This document shows, piece by piece, positions 39,973 through 49,534 of a stretch of 64,000 bases of DNA. Position numbers and translations under genes: made by a program. Below the pieces are notes generated by a model, which was not told the DNA's origin, did not search any database, and saw only the letters and a list, made by a program, of their open reading frames with translations. The first letter of the stretch is position 1, and each line of letters starts with the position of its first letter. The stretch comes from Sphingomonadaceae bacterium (GTDB lineage Bacteria; Pseudomonadota; Alphaproteobacteria; Sphingomonadales; Sphingomonadaceae). The stretch is taken from positions 32,139 through 96,138 of the forward strand of contig RFPL01000011.1 in the NCBI GenBank assembly GCA_009926135.1, given 5' to 3'.

Positions 39973-42104
39973 CAGGCTACCTTCGCGGCAAAATTGTTCA
40001 GCAGTTCGGCGGCTTCGGCCAGCGGCAAACGGATCGTGAAGCGTGAACCAAGCCCTTCGCGGCTTTCCACATCAAGCCGGCCGCCCATTGCCCGGACCAG
40101 TTCGCGCGCTTCATAGGCGCCGATCCCGAAGCCCCCCGGCTTGGTCGAGACGAACGGCTTGAACAGCCCGGTCCGGACGAATTCGGCGCTCATCCCGGTG
40201 CCGGCATCGATAACCTCGATCACGCCATGCAGCTGCTCGCAAGCCACTTGAATGAAGACCGGGCTATCTGCCGCGCTGGCATCGATCGCGTTCTGGACCA
40301 GGTGGACCAGCACCTGCTCCAGCAGTCCCTCGCGCCCGGCAACCAGGCAGGGATCGGACTGGATCAGTTCGATCCGGTGGCCCACCTTGAACTGGGCCAC
40401 TACCCGCCTTGCGACATGATCTGCCGCAACGGGCGTCAGGCTTTCCACCGCCGTGGTGCCATAGCGCGACAGGCGCGCGAGCAGCGCGTTGAGCTTGTCC
40501 GCCGCGTTGCGCAGGGTCACCAGCATGTCGGCCCGGAATTCGGGATTTTCGGCATGGGCCTCGGCATTGCGGGCCAGCAGGCTGAGCTGGCTCGCGAGGT
40601 TCTTGATATCGTGCATCACGAAAGCGATGCGGCGATTGAAATCGTCAAATCGCCCGGCTTCGGCCAGGGCTTCCTGCCCGGACTGTTCGGCCAGATAACT
40701 GGCCAGCTGCTGCCCCGCGACCCGCAACAGGTCGAAATCCTCCCAATCAAGCCGCCGTGCCAGCGCCGGACGGGCAAGGACCACCATCCCGACCAAGCGG
40801 TCAAAGTGGTGCAGCGGGACCAGCGCCCAGGCACGCGGTTCCGCCAGCAGCCAGTCGGACACGGCCTGTTGCGGCAGGGCCCAGTCCGGTCGCGGCAGCG
40901 CGTCGGATCCGCGCAATTCATCGAGATCTACGATGAACCCGCCCGAACGGTCCGCTTCAAAGGCGTGAACGGCGGCAGCCGGCAAGGCCAGGGCCGGCAC
41001 ATCGGCTGTCGGCCATTGCCAGCGACTGGCCAGGGCCAGGTCGCCCTGTTCGTTCATGGTCAGCAGCAGTCCGGCCGGACTGTCGGTCATATCGGCAACA
41101 GCGCGGATCACGCGCTCGTGCAGCAGACCGCTTTCAGGTCCGACCCGGGCCATGGTCCGGGTGAAACGCAGCCATTCCTCGCGATAGTCGTAGCGGTGCT
41201 GGAACAGGTGCTTGTTGAGTGTCACACGCAGCCGCGCCCGCAGTGCCCGCGACGAGGCGAGCGTGGCGAGAACGATCGCGGCGGTTCCCGCAAAGGCCAG
41301 CTGCAGCTCTGCGGTCAGCTCCTGCCCGGCCCAGGAGAGCCAGCGAGCAATCGCGACCATGAAAACAAGATAGGCCCCGATGATCATCAGCGAGGCCGAT
41401 TGGAACATCACTGCGCGCGATGGGCTGAAGCGCAGCGATTCGCTCCCCCGCCGCAGCCCCAGGGCGATCAGGGCGCCGATCGCGACAGCCGCAATACCGC
41501 GCAGCGCCACCAGACCGTCAAGCGTTCCGGCCAGCAGGTAGGAAACGGTATAATGGTTGAGGTCAAAGCCCCACTGGGCAGCCAGTGCCAGCGATGGCCA
41601 GCGCAGCGCCAGCCTGGCATTCTGCGCCGCGCCGCCATAGAGGTTATGGACCAGCATCAGTCCGCCAGTCGCCACCAGCAGGCGGAACAGGGTCACCGTG
41701 TGGAAGGCCAGATCCGCAAAGGTCGAGCCGAACGGACTGCCCAGTAGCAACAGTTCGACGGCCAGTTGCAATAGCTCGACAAAGCCCAGCACCGCCAGCA
41801 ACGGCCGCACCGGTGCGAGACTGGCATGGCGCCCATCGATCGCAAAAAGCCGGTACAGTGCGAATAGCCAGCCCAGGTTGCGCAGACTGTCAGCCAGTTC
41901 GGTTCCCAGCGAACCAGGCCCGGCCAGTGCCCCGATCAGAGCCCAAAGCCCGGTCACCGCGACTGCAAAGGTCAGCGCGCGGCGCGCGGAGGCAAACTTT
42001 TCAGGACGGGCGTGCAGCTGGCCGGCAGCAATCAGGCAGGCGAAGGCCCCCGTCCCCCAGACGATCGAGCCGACAATCGGCCAGATGCCGGTTGCTACGC
42101 TCAT
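39972..42104 (-). CDS. prsK: PrsK, membrane histidine kinase of the PEP-CTERM type
   Basis: A 710-residue sensor. About eight membrane helices fill residues 1-290, a GAF-like region spans roughly 310-470, and the kinase domain carries the unusual phosphoacceptor sequence MHDIKN with His498, followed by VQNAIDAS (N box) and FGIGAYEAREL (G2). This architecture matches XrtA-system PrsK. The stop overlaps the PrsR start by one base, giving a kinase-regulator pair. Confidence 0.85.
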   Translation of the reverse strand: MSVATGIWPIVGSIVWGTGAFACLIAAGQLHARPEKFASARRALTFAVAVTGLWALIGALAGPGSLGTELADSLRNLGWLFALYRLFAIDGRHASLAPVRPLLAVLGFVELLQLAVELLLLGSPFGSTFADLAFHTVTLFRLLVATGGLMLVHNLYGGAAQNARLALRWPSLALAAQWGFDLNHYTVSYLLAGTLDGLVALRGIAAVAIGALIALGLRRGSESLRFSPSRAVMFQSASLMIIGAYLVFMVAIARWLSWAGQELTAELQLAFAGTAAIVLATLASSRALRARLRVTLNKHLFQHRYDYREEWLRFTRTMARVGPESGLLHERVIRAVADMTDSPAGLLLTMNEQGDLALASRWQWPTADVPALALPAAAVHAFEADRSGGFIVDLDELRGSDALPRPDWALPQQAVSDWLLAEPRAWALVPLHHFDRLVGMVVLARPALARRLDWEDFDLLRVAGQQLASYLAEQSGQEALAEAGRFDDFNRRIAFVMHDIKNLASQLSLLARNAEAHAENPEFRADMLVTLRNAADKLNALLARLSRYGTTAVESLTPVAADHVARRVVAQFKVGHRIELIQSDPCLVAGREGLLEQVLVHLVQNAIDASAADSPVFIQVACEQLHGVIEVIDAGTGMSAEFVRTGLFKPFVSTKPGGFGIGAYEARELVRAMGGRLDVESREGLGSRFTIRLPLAEAAELLNNFAAKVA

Positions 42105-42105
42105 C

Positions 42106-43491
42106 TCAGCGCGCGCCCTCGTTCCATAGCACCACGCGCAAGGTCTGCAGCAGGATCAGCAGATCAAGGAACGGGGTATAGTTCTTGGCGTAGTAGAGAT
42201 CGTATTCCAGCTTGTGCCGGGCATCCTCAATCGAGGCACCATAGGGGTAGTTGATCTGCGCCCAGCCGGTGATGCCTGGCTTCACCATGTGGCGTTCGGC
42301 ATAATAGGGCAGATGCTGTTCCAGGTCGGCGACGAACTGCGGTCGTTCCGGGCGCGGCCCAACAAAGCTCATCTCCCCCTTCAGCACGGTCCAGAGCTGA
42401 GGCAATTCGTCGATCCGGGTCTTGCGGATGAAATTGCCAATCCGGGTAACGCGCGGGTCGTTTTCGCTCGCCCACTGCGCGCCGCCCACCTCGGCATCGA
42501 TGCGCATCGAGCGAAGCTTGATCACATCGAACGGCTCGCCAAAAAGCCCGACGCGGGTCTGGCGGTAAAAGGCCGGCCCCTTGCTGTCGAGGCAGACCAG
42601 CAGCGCGAACAGCAGGATTACCGGGGCGGTGAGCAGCAGGACCAGCCCGCTTGCGACAATATCGAACACCCGCTTCAAGGCCCGCGAGACCAGTTGCCCC
42701 GACGAGAAACCGTCATTGAAAATCAGCCATGAAGGATTGACCGTTTCCAGGTCGACCCGGCCGGTCTCGCGCTCGATGAAGCTGGAGAAGTCGTTGACGT
42801 GAACCCCCGTGGTCTTGATCCGCAGCAGGTCGGCCAGCGGCAGGGCATTACGTCGCTCTTCCAGCGCCAGCACCACTTCGCTGACGCCTAGGCCTTCGAC
42901 ATGACCGGTGAGGTTGTCGATCTTGCCGCGGGGCACGGGGTTCGGGACGACTGGCTGCGCCCCGGTCATCGCAACGAAGCCGGCCACGCAAAACCCGCTC
43001 TCCGGGCGCAGCGACAACTGCCGCAACCGCTCGGCCCGCTGTCCGGCCCCCAGCACCAGCACACGGCGGCGGAAGGCCTCGGTCCCGACTGCCGCGCCAA
43101 CGATCATGCGGTTGAGCACCAGCGCGAAAACCGATCCGATCATCGCGTATGCCAGCGTCGAGCGCCAGAAGTTGCCGCCGCCAACCAGGAAGTCGAGGAA
43201 TGCGATACCGATGATGCCGAACGAGATGGCTACCAGCAGCCGCGCGGTAGCATAACGCATCGAACGCAGTGCTTCCGGACCATAGACCCCCACGGCAACC
43301 ATCGCGGTCAACATAACGGCAGCGTGCCCCCCCAGCTGCCAGAACCGGTCGGTGCTGGAGCCGGGATCCATCCCGATCTGCGCGGCGCGCAGACGCCACG
43401 AGAGGTCTCCCGCCAGATAGAGCAGGAGCAGATCAATTACCCCGACCAGGATGACGGCATGGGGAATGTAATGTTTGAACAGCCGGATCAT
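42106..43491 (-). CDS. Exopolysaccharide sugar transferase (XrtA-system type)
   Basis: A 461-residue initiating sugar-phosphate transferase. Several N-terminal membrane helices (residues 8-130) precede a CoA-binding-like central domain and the bacterial sugar transferase domain at the C-terminus. Key motifs are KRVFDIVASGLVLLL, KGPAFYRQTRVG and KLRSMR, ending in KPGITGWAQINYPYG. It would load the first sugar onto undecaprenyl phosphate for exopolysaccharide. ATG at 43491 is preferred over an upstream TTG. It heads the PrsK-PrsR operon. Confidence 0.85.
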   Translation of the reverse strand: MIRLFKHYIPHAVILVGVIDLLLLYLAGDLSWRLRAAQIGMDPGSSTDRFWQLGGHAAVMLTAMVAVGVYGPEALRSMRYATARLLVAISFGIIGIAFLDFLVGGGNFWRSTLAYAMIGSVFALVLNRMIVGAAVGTEAFRRRVLVLGAGQRAERLRQLSLRPESGFCVAGFVAMTGAQPVVPNPVPRGKIDNLTGHVEGLGVSEVVLALEERRNALPLADLLRIKTTGVHVNDFSSFIERETGRVDLETVNPSWLIFNDGFSSGQLVSRALKRVFDIVASGLVLLLTAPVILLFALLVCLDSKGPAFYRQTRVGLFGEPFDVIKLRSMRIDAEVGGAQWASENDPRVTRIGNFIRKTRIDELPQLWTVLKGEMSFVGPRPERPQFVADLEQHLPYYAERHMVKPGITGWAQINYPYGASIEDARHKLEYDLYYAKNYTPFLDLLILLQTLRVVLWNEGAR

Positions 43492-43570
43492 TGGTCCCTG
43501 CAACCCGAGAAACTCTCTCGCGGCATGCCTAACGGGGACTTATGAAATGTCGGTAAACTTTACAAAACTC

Positions 43571-44959
43571 TCACTCGGCGAAAGCGAAGGGCGTAAGTCC
43601 GCGCGAACGCTCGTCAAAGGCCAGCGCCGCGCCGCGCGGCGGGAGCGAGCGCTGTGCACAGTCCTTGCGGTGGCAGCCGGAACAACCGGGTCCGATTGGC
43701 ACCGCGCTGCCGGCATCAAGCGACAGGCCGCGCGCCTGGGCCAGAATTCCGGCCAGCCCAGCCTCGATGCCCAGCGCGACGACAAACCGCGCGCCATCGG
43801 CTCCGGGGCGACCGCTACCCTCAACCGTGCGGGCGATGGTCAGCCACTGGCTCTCCGCCCCGCTCGGCTCGACAAAGCTGGCCTGCTGCACGCAAAGCTG
43901 CCCGGCGCGCTCGAAGGCGCGGTGCGCCACCCACAGCGGGCAGCCGGTATCGCTATCCAGCAAGGCCGTACCGCTGGCGCCGGCATAGCGCTTTGAAAAC
44001 TGCCCCGCCCGATCAACCCGCGCCATGAAGAACGGCAGGCCGCGCTGGCCGACGCGTTGAAGCGTGGTCAGCCGGTGGGCCAACTGCTCGAAGCCCACGC
44101 CAAAACGGCGCTGGAGGATCGGCAGGTCATAGCCCGTCGCCTCGCAGGCCCGGATCAGCCGACCATAGGGCATCAGCACGGCGGCGGCGAAATAGGCGGT
44201 CAGATGCCGGCGGAACAAACGCCAGGCGGCCCGGTCGGTAAACTGGGCGCCATTGGCAATAGCCGTGATCTCGTCGCGCTGTTCCAGCATGGCCAGTTGC
44301 AGCGCGACCTGGAAATTGCGCGAGGACGGGTCGAGTAGTTCCGAGAGCTGGAGTTGGCGCGCATGCAGGTCGAGCCGGCGCAAGGCATCGGGCATGACTT
44401 CAACCGGCAAGGTTCGCACGGCGATCTGGTGCTTCTGGCGCAGCCGCTCGGCCAGTGCGGCACCGATGTCGGCATTGGACAGGCGCAGTTCGTCAGCCAG
44501 CGCCTCAGCCGCCGCATCAAGATCCGGAAAGTGATTGCGCCAGCGTTCGATTTCGCGCCGCACCAGTTCCATTGGCTCGTCCGCACTGGCCACCCCACCC
44601 CCGCCGCTGGTGTCGAACAGCCGGGCAAAGGCAATCGCCGCCTGGGGTGCGGCGCTCAGCCATTCGGCAATCTCGTCTCGGTCGATGGCAAGATCGGCAA
44701 AGCGCGCATCCGCCAGGCGGCGACGCAGGCCATCGATTCCGCCCACAACCTCATCCTGGCGGAGACTCCGCGGATCGAAATCGAATGCCTCGGCCAGCCT
44801 TACCAGCAGCCGCGCCGAGAGCGGGCGCTGGTTGCGCTCGACCAGATTGAGGTAGCTTGGCGAAATGCCAAGCTGCGCGGCCATGGCTGACTGGGTCAGC
44901 CCTTCGCGCTTGCGCAGGCGGCGGACCGCGGGTCCGGCGAGAAGCATGGTATCGGCCAT
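43571..44959 (-). CDS. ScfR/RamB-like transcription regulator
   Basis: A 462-residue regulator. Residues 15-70 are a XRE-type helix-turn-helix (GLTQSAMAAQLGISPSYLNLVERNQRP). A central region follows, then an IrrE-like/DUF2083 C-terminal domain with the Cys pattern GCSGCHRKDC. This is the short-chain fatty acyl-CoA regulator (ScfR) architecture; RamB of actinobacteria belongs here and represses the glyoxylate genes. It is divergent from isocitrate lyase, fitting control of acetate or fatty-acid use. The start ATG before ADTMLLAG is used; the frame is open further upstream. Confidence 0.82.
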   Translation of the reverse strand: MADTMLLAGPAVRRLRKREGLTQSAMAAQLGISPSYLNLVERNQRPLSARLLVRLAEAFDFDPRSLRQDEVVGGIDGLRRRLADARFADLAIDRDEIAEWLSAAPQAAIAFARLFDTSGGGGVASADEPMELVRREIERWRNHFPDLDAAAEALADELRLSNADIGAALAERLRQKHQIAVRTLPVEVMPDALRRLDLHARQLQLSELLDPSSRNFQVALQLAMLEQRDEITAIANGAQFTDRAAWRLFRRHLTAYFAAAVLMPYGRLIRACEATGYDLPILQRRFGVGFEQLAHRLTTLQRVGQRGLPFFMARVDRAGQFSKRYAGASGTALLDSDTGCPLWVAHRAFERAGQLCVQQASFVEPSGAESQWLTIARTVEGSGRPGADGARFVVALGIEAGLAGILAQARGLSLDAGSAVPIGPGCSGCHRKDCAQRSLPPRGAALAFDERSRGLTPFAFAE

Positions 44960-44966
44960 GGCATCA

Positions 44967-45048
44967 TTTTGTAATTTTATTGACAACTTTGCAAGTGCAT
45001 CCTGCACTGACAGAGCATCAAGACAAGAATTTTTGTAATTTCTTGGAC
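44967..45048. promoter_or_regulatory. Repeated elements between the ScfR-like gene and aceA
   Basis: Two copies of TTTTGTAATTT (starting 44967 and 45031) lead into TTGACA-like and TTGGACA sequences, about 64 bases apart. Between them AACTTTGCAAGT (44985-44996) has a TTTGCAA core like RamB operators as I remember them. TTGACA at 44980 may be the aceA -35 element. Together these look like an operator region for the divergent regulator. Confidence 0.5.
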
Positions 45049-45104
45049 ACCGACTCAGCAAGCCAGGTTACGCAGAGGTCATTCAAAGCCCCTGGAGGTT
45101 ACCC

Positions 45105-46691
45105 GTGTCCTATACCGATACCATCGCCGCCGCTGACACCCAGATCAGCCGTTTCAGCAACTGGGACGGGATCGATGCCGAATCGGTCGCCCGCATGCAG
45201 CTGCAGAACCGCTTCAAGACCGGGCTGGATATCGCCAAGTACACCGCCAGGATCATGCGTGCCGATATGGCTGCCTATGATGCAGACCCCGCCAACTACA
45301 CCCAGTCGCTGGGTTGCTGGCATGGTTTCATCGGGCAGCAGAAGCTGATCTCGATCAAGAAGCACTTCGGCACCACCAAGGGCCGCTACCTTTACCTGTC
45401 CGGCTGGATGATCGCTGCACTGCGCAGCGAATTCGGCCCCCTGCCCGATCAGTCGATGCATGAAAAGACCAGCGTTCCGGCGCTGATCGAAGAACTCTAC
45501 ACCTTCCTGCGCCAGGCCGATGCCCGCGAGCTGGGCATGATCTTCCATGAGCTGGACGATGCCCGCAAGGCTGGAGATGCGGTCAAGGCCAAGGCCGTCC
45601 AGGCGCGGATCGACAATTACGAAACCCATGTCGTGCCGATCATCGCCGACATCGACGCCGGTTTCGGCAATGCCGAGGCGACTTACCTGCTCGCCAAGAA
45701 GATGATCGAAGCGGGCGCTTGCGCGATCCAGATCGAGAACCAGGTCTCGGACGAAAAGCAGTGCGGCCACCAGGACGGCAAGGTCACTGTCCCCCACGAG
45801 GACTTCCTCGCGAAGATCCGGGCAGTCCGCTACGCCTTCATGGAACTGGGCGTCGAGGACGGCATCATCGTCGCCCGCACTGACTCGCTCGGCGCCGGCC
45901 TGACCAAGCAGATTGCCTTCACCCGCGAAGCTGGTGACATCGGCGATCAGTACAACAGCTTCCTCGATTGCGATGAAGTGACCGAACTTGGCCACGGCGA
46001 TGTCCTGATCAGCCGCGACGGTAAGCTGATGAAGCCGAAGCGCCTGCCCAGCAACCTGTTCCAGTTCCGCGCCGGCACCGGTGAAGACCGCTGCGTGCTC
46101 GATTGCATCACCTCGCTCCAGAACGGTGCGGACCTGCTGTGGATCGAAACTGAAAAGCCCCACATCGGCCAGATCGGTGGGATGGTCAGCCGCATTCGCG
46201 AAGTCATTCCGAACGCCAAGCTGGTCTACAACAACTCACCCAGCTTCAACTGGACGCTGAACTTCCGCCAGCAGGTGTTCGATGCCTGGACTGCCGCTGG
46301 CAAGGATGTGTCCGCCTTCGACCGGGCCCGCCTGATGAGCGTTGACTACGACGGCACTGAACTGGCGGCCGAAGCCGATGAGCGCATCCGCACCTTCCAG
46401 CGCGATGCCGCAGCCCAGGCCGGGATCTTCCACCACCTGATCACCCTGCCGACCTATCACACGGCCGCGCTCAGCACTGATAACCTGGCCCGCGAATACT
46501 TCGGAGAACAGGGCATGCTGGGCTACGTCAAGAACGTCCAGCGCCAGGAAATCCGCCAGGGCATCGCCTGCGTGAAGCACCAGAACATGTCGGGCAGCGA
46601 CATCGGCGACGATCACAAGGAATACTTCGCCGGTGAAGCCGCGCTCAAGGCGGGCGGTGAACACAACACCATGAACCAGTTCGCGGCATAA
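45105..46691 (+). CDS. aceA: Isocitrate lyase
   Basis: A 528-residue glyoxylate-shunt enzyme splitting isocitrate to glyoxylate and succinate. The active-site segment is KQCGH with Cys220, where most isocitrate lyases have KKCGH. IADIDAGFGNAEA is the preceding metal- and substrate-binding stretch. The long form (528 residues) is common in alphaproteobacteria. Starts with GTG after a strong GGAGG (45094-45098). Divergent from the ScfR-like regulator. Confidence 0.94.
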   Translation: MSYTDTIAAADTQISRFSNWDGIDAESVARMQLQNRFKTGLDIAKYTARIMRADMAAYDADPANYTQSLGCWHGFIGQQKLISIKKHFGTTKGRYLYLSGWMIAALRSEFGPLPDQSMHEKTSVPALIEELYTFLRQADARELGMIFHELDDARKAGDAVKAKAVQARIDNYETHVVPIIADIDAGFGNAEATYLLAKKMIEAGACAIQIENQVSDEKQCGHQDGKVTVPHEDFLAKIRAVRYAFMELGVEDGIIVARTDSLGAGLTKQIAFTREAGDIGDQYNSFLDCDEVTELGHGDVLISRDGKLMKPKRLPSNLFQFRAGTGEDRCVLDCITSLQNGADLLWIETEKPHIGQIGGMVSRIREVIPNAKLVYNNSPSFNWTLNFRQQVFDAWTAAGKDVSAFDRARLMSVDYDGTELAAEADERIRTFQRDAAAQAGIFHHLITLPTYHTAALSTDNLAREYFGEQGMLGYVKNVQRQEIRQGIACVKHQNMSGSDIGDDHKEYFAGEAALKAGGEHNTMNQFAA

Positions 46692-46748
46692 ACTGCGGGG
46701 AACTAGTCCCCCGTTCAACGACCAACCTGGCAGCAAGGAGCAGGTACG

Positions 46749-46925
46749 ATGACGACCACGACCGCTACCGAAACCCGCGAACCGCAACGCGCCCGCGCGC
46801 TGCTGTCGACGGCTGACTTTCAGCTGCTCCGGGCCGCCCTGGCCAGCCACGCCCGGGCGATCGAAGCACCCGAAGAAATCGCGCGGATCAATGCGCTCTA
46901 CCATCGGCTCGGCACTTACAGCTGA
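46749..46925 (+). CDS. Small conserved-looking ORF behind aceA
   Basis: A 58-codon frame with a very good ribosome site (AAGGAG, 8 bases before ATG) and GC-rich codons. The product is Ala/Arg-rich, mostly helical, with LLSTADFQLLRAALASHARA in the centre. No domain is recognised. It lies 57 bases after aceA and just before a strong hairpin, so it looks co-transcribed with aceA. Conservation elsewhere is untested. Confidence 0.7.
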   Translation: MTTTTATETREPQRARALLSTADFQLLRAALASHARAIEAPEEIARINALYHRLGTYS

Positions 46926-46952
46926 GCCCACATTCTCCTGGGGAGGAGAAAC

Positions 46953-46993
46953 GACGGCCGTTCGGGTGACCCCTTTTCACCCGGGCGGCCGTC
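46953..46993 (+). terminator. Hairpin terminator after the aceA unit
   Basis: Outer arms GACGGCC/GGCCGTC and inner arms CGGGTGA/TCACCCG are separated by small 3-base bulges, with a CCCCTTT-type loop. No T run follows, so it is a strong hairpin rather than a classic terminator. Confidence 0.6.
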
Positions 46994-47055
46994 AACCTGT
47001 TCCTAACCATGTTGAAATGCAGGGCGATTAACCTTCGCCCCTTAGAGTAGGCCCC

Positions 47056-47538
47056 ATGCGCCGCGCTGCTCCATCCCTGCCGATTTCACCACGACTGCTG
47101 AAGCATTTCGCGGCCGCCACACTGGCGCTTACCATCTGCATCGCGATCTTTGCCGATGGCAGCACGACCGAGGCGGTGGCCGAAACGGTCAAGAGCAACG
47201 AACTCAAGAAGACTGAAGTCGATATGCTGGGTTCGCGCAAGCTTGCGCAGCGGGGGATGAAAGTGCGTGCAGGCTCCCCGATGCCGATCGACGAACCGGA
47301 CTTCAGCGGGGGTTCGTCAGGCGGCGGCTTCTACAACGGCGCAATCGCCCAGCCAGCCTATGTCGCAACAGGACCGGAACTGGGCATGAGCTCGGCCAGG
47401 CCGGAGGATATGCTGCCCGGCGGCGAACTCGCAAAGAAAGCGCGACAGACAGCGCAGCCGCGCCGGCTGACGCCCAAAGAGCTGGCGCAGCTGCGCGAAG
47501 CATCGCGCCTGCGCACCGGCTCTGCTGCGGTCAACTAG
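47056..47538 (+). CDS. Hypothetical protein with N-terminal signal/anchor
   Basis: A 160-residue protein. A hydrophobic stretch (residues 19-34) behind a basic N-terminus suggests export or a membrane anchor. The rest is flexible, with GGSSGGGFYNG and a Pro/Arg/Leu-rich tail (RRLTPKELAQLREASRLR). No family is recognised. It is convergent with the DUF3501 gene, with only one base between stops. Confidence 0.6.
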   Translation: MRRAAPSLPISPRLLKHFAAATLALTICIAIFADGSTTEAVAETVKSNELKKTEVDMLGSRKLAQRGMKVRAGSPMPIDEPDFSGGSSGGGFYNGAIAQPAYVATGPELGMSSARPEDMLPGGELAKKARQTAQPRRLTPKELAQLREASRLRTGSAAVN

Positions 47539-47539
47539 C

Positions 47540-48139
47540 TCAGCCGAAGCACTCGCGGCCAAGGTACTCGCGGCTGTCGGAGTTGATGATCGCGGCGTGC
47601 CCGTAGTTCGGGTGGTCAATCACAAGCATCGCATTGCCTTCGCCCGACTGCCATGCAGCAATCGCCGCATCATCGAAATCGAAGTGCAGGAAATGGACCG
47701 CGCTGGCCTTGCCATCGCTTTCGCGGGTGCGCTCGACATCGCCTTCGGGGCGGGCCTTGATCACCTTGCCGCCAACCTGGATCGAGATGTGGTCTTCCAC
47801 GCCGCCAATGGTGCGCAGGAAGGCATCGCGGCGATCCGGATCGGCAATTTCGAACAGCAGCGTGCAGGTCAGCTCGCGGCCCTTGGGGACCATCGGGTCA
47901 TAGGCCGAGAGCTCATCGACCAGCTGGTCGGCCCCGCCCTTTTCGATCCGCAGCATTTCCTGCACCTGGAGCCACATCGAGTCCCACGTTTCGAACAGCG
48001 CAGTAGCGTGCGGACCGACGCCCATCCGGGTCAGCTGCTTGCGCAGCAGGGCTTCCTGCTTCTTGTCGTTGCGGATCAGTTCATACCGATCCAGCGGCAG
48101 GATATCGTCGGCAGTGATCGAGCGGGCGTTTCTGGGCAT
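47540..48139 (-). CDS. DUF3501 family protein
   Basis: A 199-residue cytoplasmic protein of DUF3501. Typical features are the ITADDILPLDRYE start, LFETWDSMWLQVQEMLRIEKG and PKGRELTCTLLFEI. These proteins are almost always encoded next to rubrerythrin and a double 4Fe-4S protein, as here, so a role in peroxide or redox metabolism is inferred. Start ATG before PRNARS is preferred; an upstream ATG would overlap the preceding gene. Confidence 0.85.
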   Translation of the reverse strand: MPRNARSITADDILPLDRYELIRNDKKQEALLRKQLTRMGVGPHATALFETWDSMWLQVQEMLRIEKGGADQLVDELSAYDPMVPKGRELTCTLLFEIADPDRRDAFLRTIGGVEDHISIQVGGKVIKARPEGDVERTRESDGKASAVHFLHFDFDDAAIAAWQSGEGNAMLVIDHPNYGHAAIINSDSREYLGRECFG

Positions 48140-48143
48140 GGTC

Positions 48144-49469
48144 CTAAAGTCCATATGCTTGGGCCATCACCTCGATGGGGTGGCCGATGCGGTCAGGGGC
48201 CTCGGCCCCGGTGGTTTCGATCACCTGCTTGAGATGCGGGCCGGCCAGCGGGCATTCGCTGACGATCAGATCGGGCTCGCTCTTCAACAGATTGCGCGCG
48301 GCAGGCTTGCCCACCTTCACGGCGCGGTCGAAGTTCTCCTTGAAGATGCCCCACTTGCCGCCGTGACCCGAACAACGCTCGGTCAGCGCGGGCTTGGCCT
48401 CCGGGATCAGCTTCAGCATTTCCATCGCCTTGGGCCCCATGTTCTGAGCGCGGGCATGACAAGCGAAGTGGACCGCGATCGCGGCCGGCATCGCGTCGAT
48501 CGGCGCAAGGCCCGTCTCCTTCGACAGCGCCACGACATATTCGGACACGTCAAAGGTATGCTTGCTGAGCAGCTTTACCGCCTCGTTCTCCGGCTCAATC
48601 AGCGGCCATTCAAACTTCAGCATGAGCGCGCAGGACGTGGTCAGCGGGACAATGTCCCAGCCCTGCTCGATCAGCGGCTGGAAGAAGGCTGAGATGCGCG
48701 TGGCCGCACTGGCCACGGCCGGAAGATCGCCGTTCTCGAACTTGGGCATGGCGCAGCAATCGGGATACTCCACCCGGACCTGCACGCCATTGTGCGCCAG
48801 CACCTTGATCGCGGCCTCACCAGCGGTCCCGTCGTTGAAGTTGTCATGGCAGCCGGCATAGAGGACGACCTTCTTGCCAAAGGCCGGGCCATCCGGGTTT
48901 GGCGCCGGCACGATACCTACGGCCTTATTGACCAGCGGCACTTCGGCGAACGTCGGCACATGGGCGCGGCGGTCGATCCCGAGGGTCGATTCCATCAGGC
49001 CGCGGGTAAAATCATTCTCCGGATCGGTCGCCCAGTTGGCGATCCCGGCCACGGCCGAACCCAGCTTGCCATTGCGCGTCATCTTGGCGAGTTCGCGATC
49101 GGCAAGCTTAGTTTCGCCCTTGCGATGCTCGATCGCGCGGGCGCGCAGCATCAGGTGCGGGAAATCCAGGTCGAAGCTGTGCGGCGGCACATAGGGGCAC
49201 TTCGTCAGGAAGCACATGTCACACAGCGTGCAGGCGTCAACAACGGCCTGGAGCTGCGGCTTGGTCAGGTCTTCGACTTCCTCGTTCGGACTCTCGTCAA
49301 TGGAGTCGAACAGGATCGGAAAGCTGTCGCACAGGTTGAAGCACCGCCGGCAGCCATGACAGATGTCATAGACGCGCCGCAATTCGGCATCGAGCGCCGC
49401 TTCATCGTACCATGCTTCGTCCTGCCACGGGATAACGTGGCGGGTTGGCGCCTCCAGGCTACCTTCCAT
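48144..49469 (-). CDS. Double [4Fe-4S] heterodisulfide-reductase-like protein
   Basis: A 441-residue soluble iron-sulfur protein of the GlpC/HdrD/glycolate oxidase FeS kind. Two ferredoxin motifs are present: C37-x2-C40-x2-C43-x3-C47 and C80-x2-C83-x2-C86-x4-C91. Cys-rich regions of the CCG type ([22 protein letters not shown]) follow in the C-terminal half. It most likely passes electrons to rubrerythrin or a related acceptor. Lies 65 bases downstream of rubrerythrin and four bases before DUF3501 in the same direction. Confidence 0.85.
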   Translation of the reverse strand: MEGSLEAPTRHVIPWQDEAWYDEAALDAELRRVYDICHGCRRCFNLCDSFPILFDSIDESPNEEVEDLTKPQLQAVVDACTLCDMCFLTKCPYVPPHSFDLDFPHLMLRARAIEHRKGETKLADRELAKMTRNGKLGSAVAGIANWATDPENDFTRGLMESTLGIDRRAHVPTFAEVPLVNKAVGIVPAPNPDGPAFGKKVVLYAGCHDNFNDGTAGEAAIKVLAHNGVQVRVEYPDCCAMPKFENGDLPAVASAATRISAFFQPLIEQGWDIVPLTTSCALMLKFEWPLIEPENEAVKLLSKHTFDVSEYVVALSKETGLAPIDAMPAAIAVHFACHARAQNMGPKAMEMLKLIPEAKPALTERCSGHGGKWGIFKENFDRAVKVGKPAARNLLKSEPDLIVSECPLAGPHLKQVIETTGAEAPDRIGHPIEVMAQAYGL

Positions 49470-49534
49470 GTCGAGAACCCCTGTATTCTGAAATTGAACG
49501 CCGTCCCGGGCAGACCCGGGACGGCGTCAATGGA

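Noticed and set aside
40227..41747. 506-codon plus frame inside prsK
   Set aside because: Gln/Arg-rich shadow of the kinase with no ribosome site.
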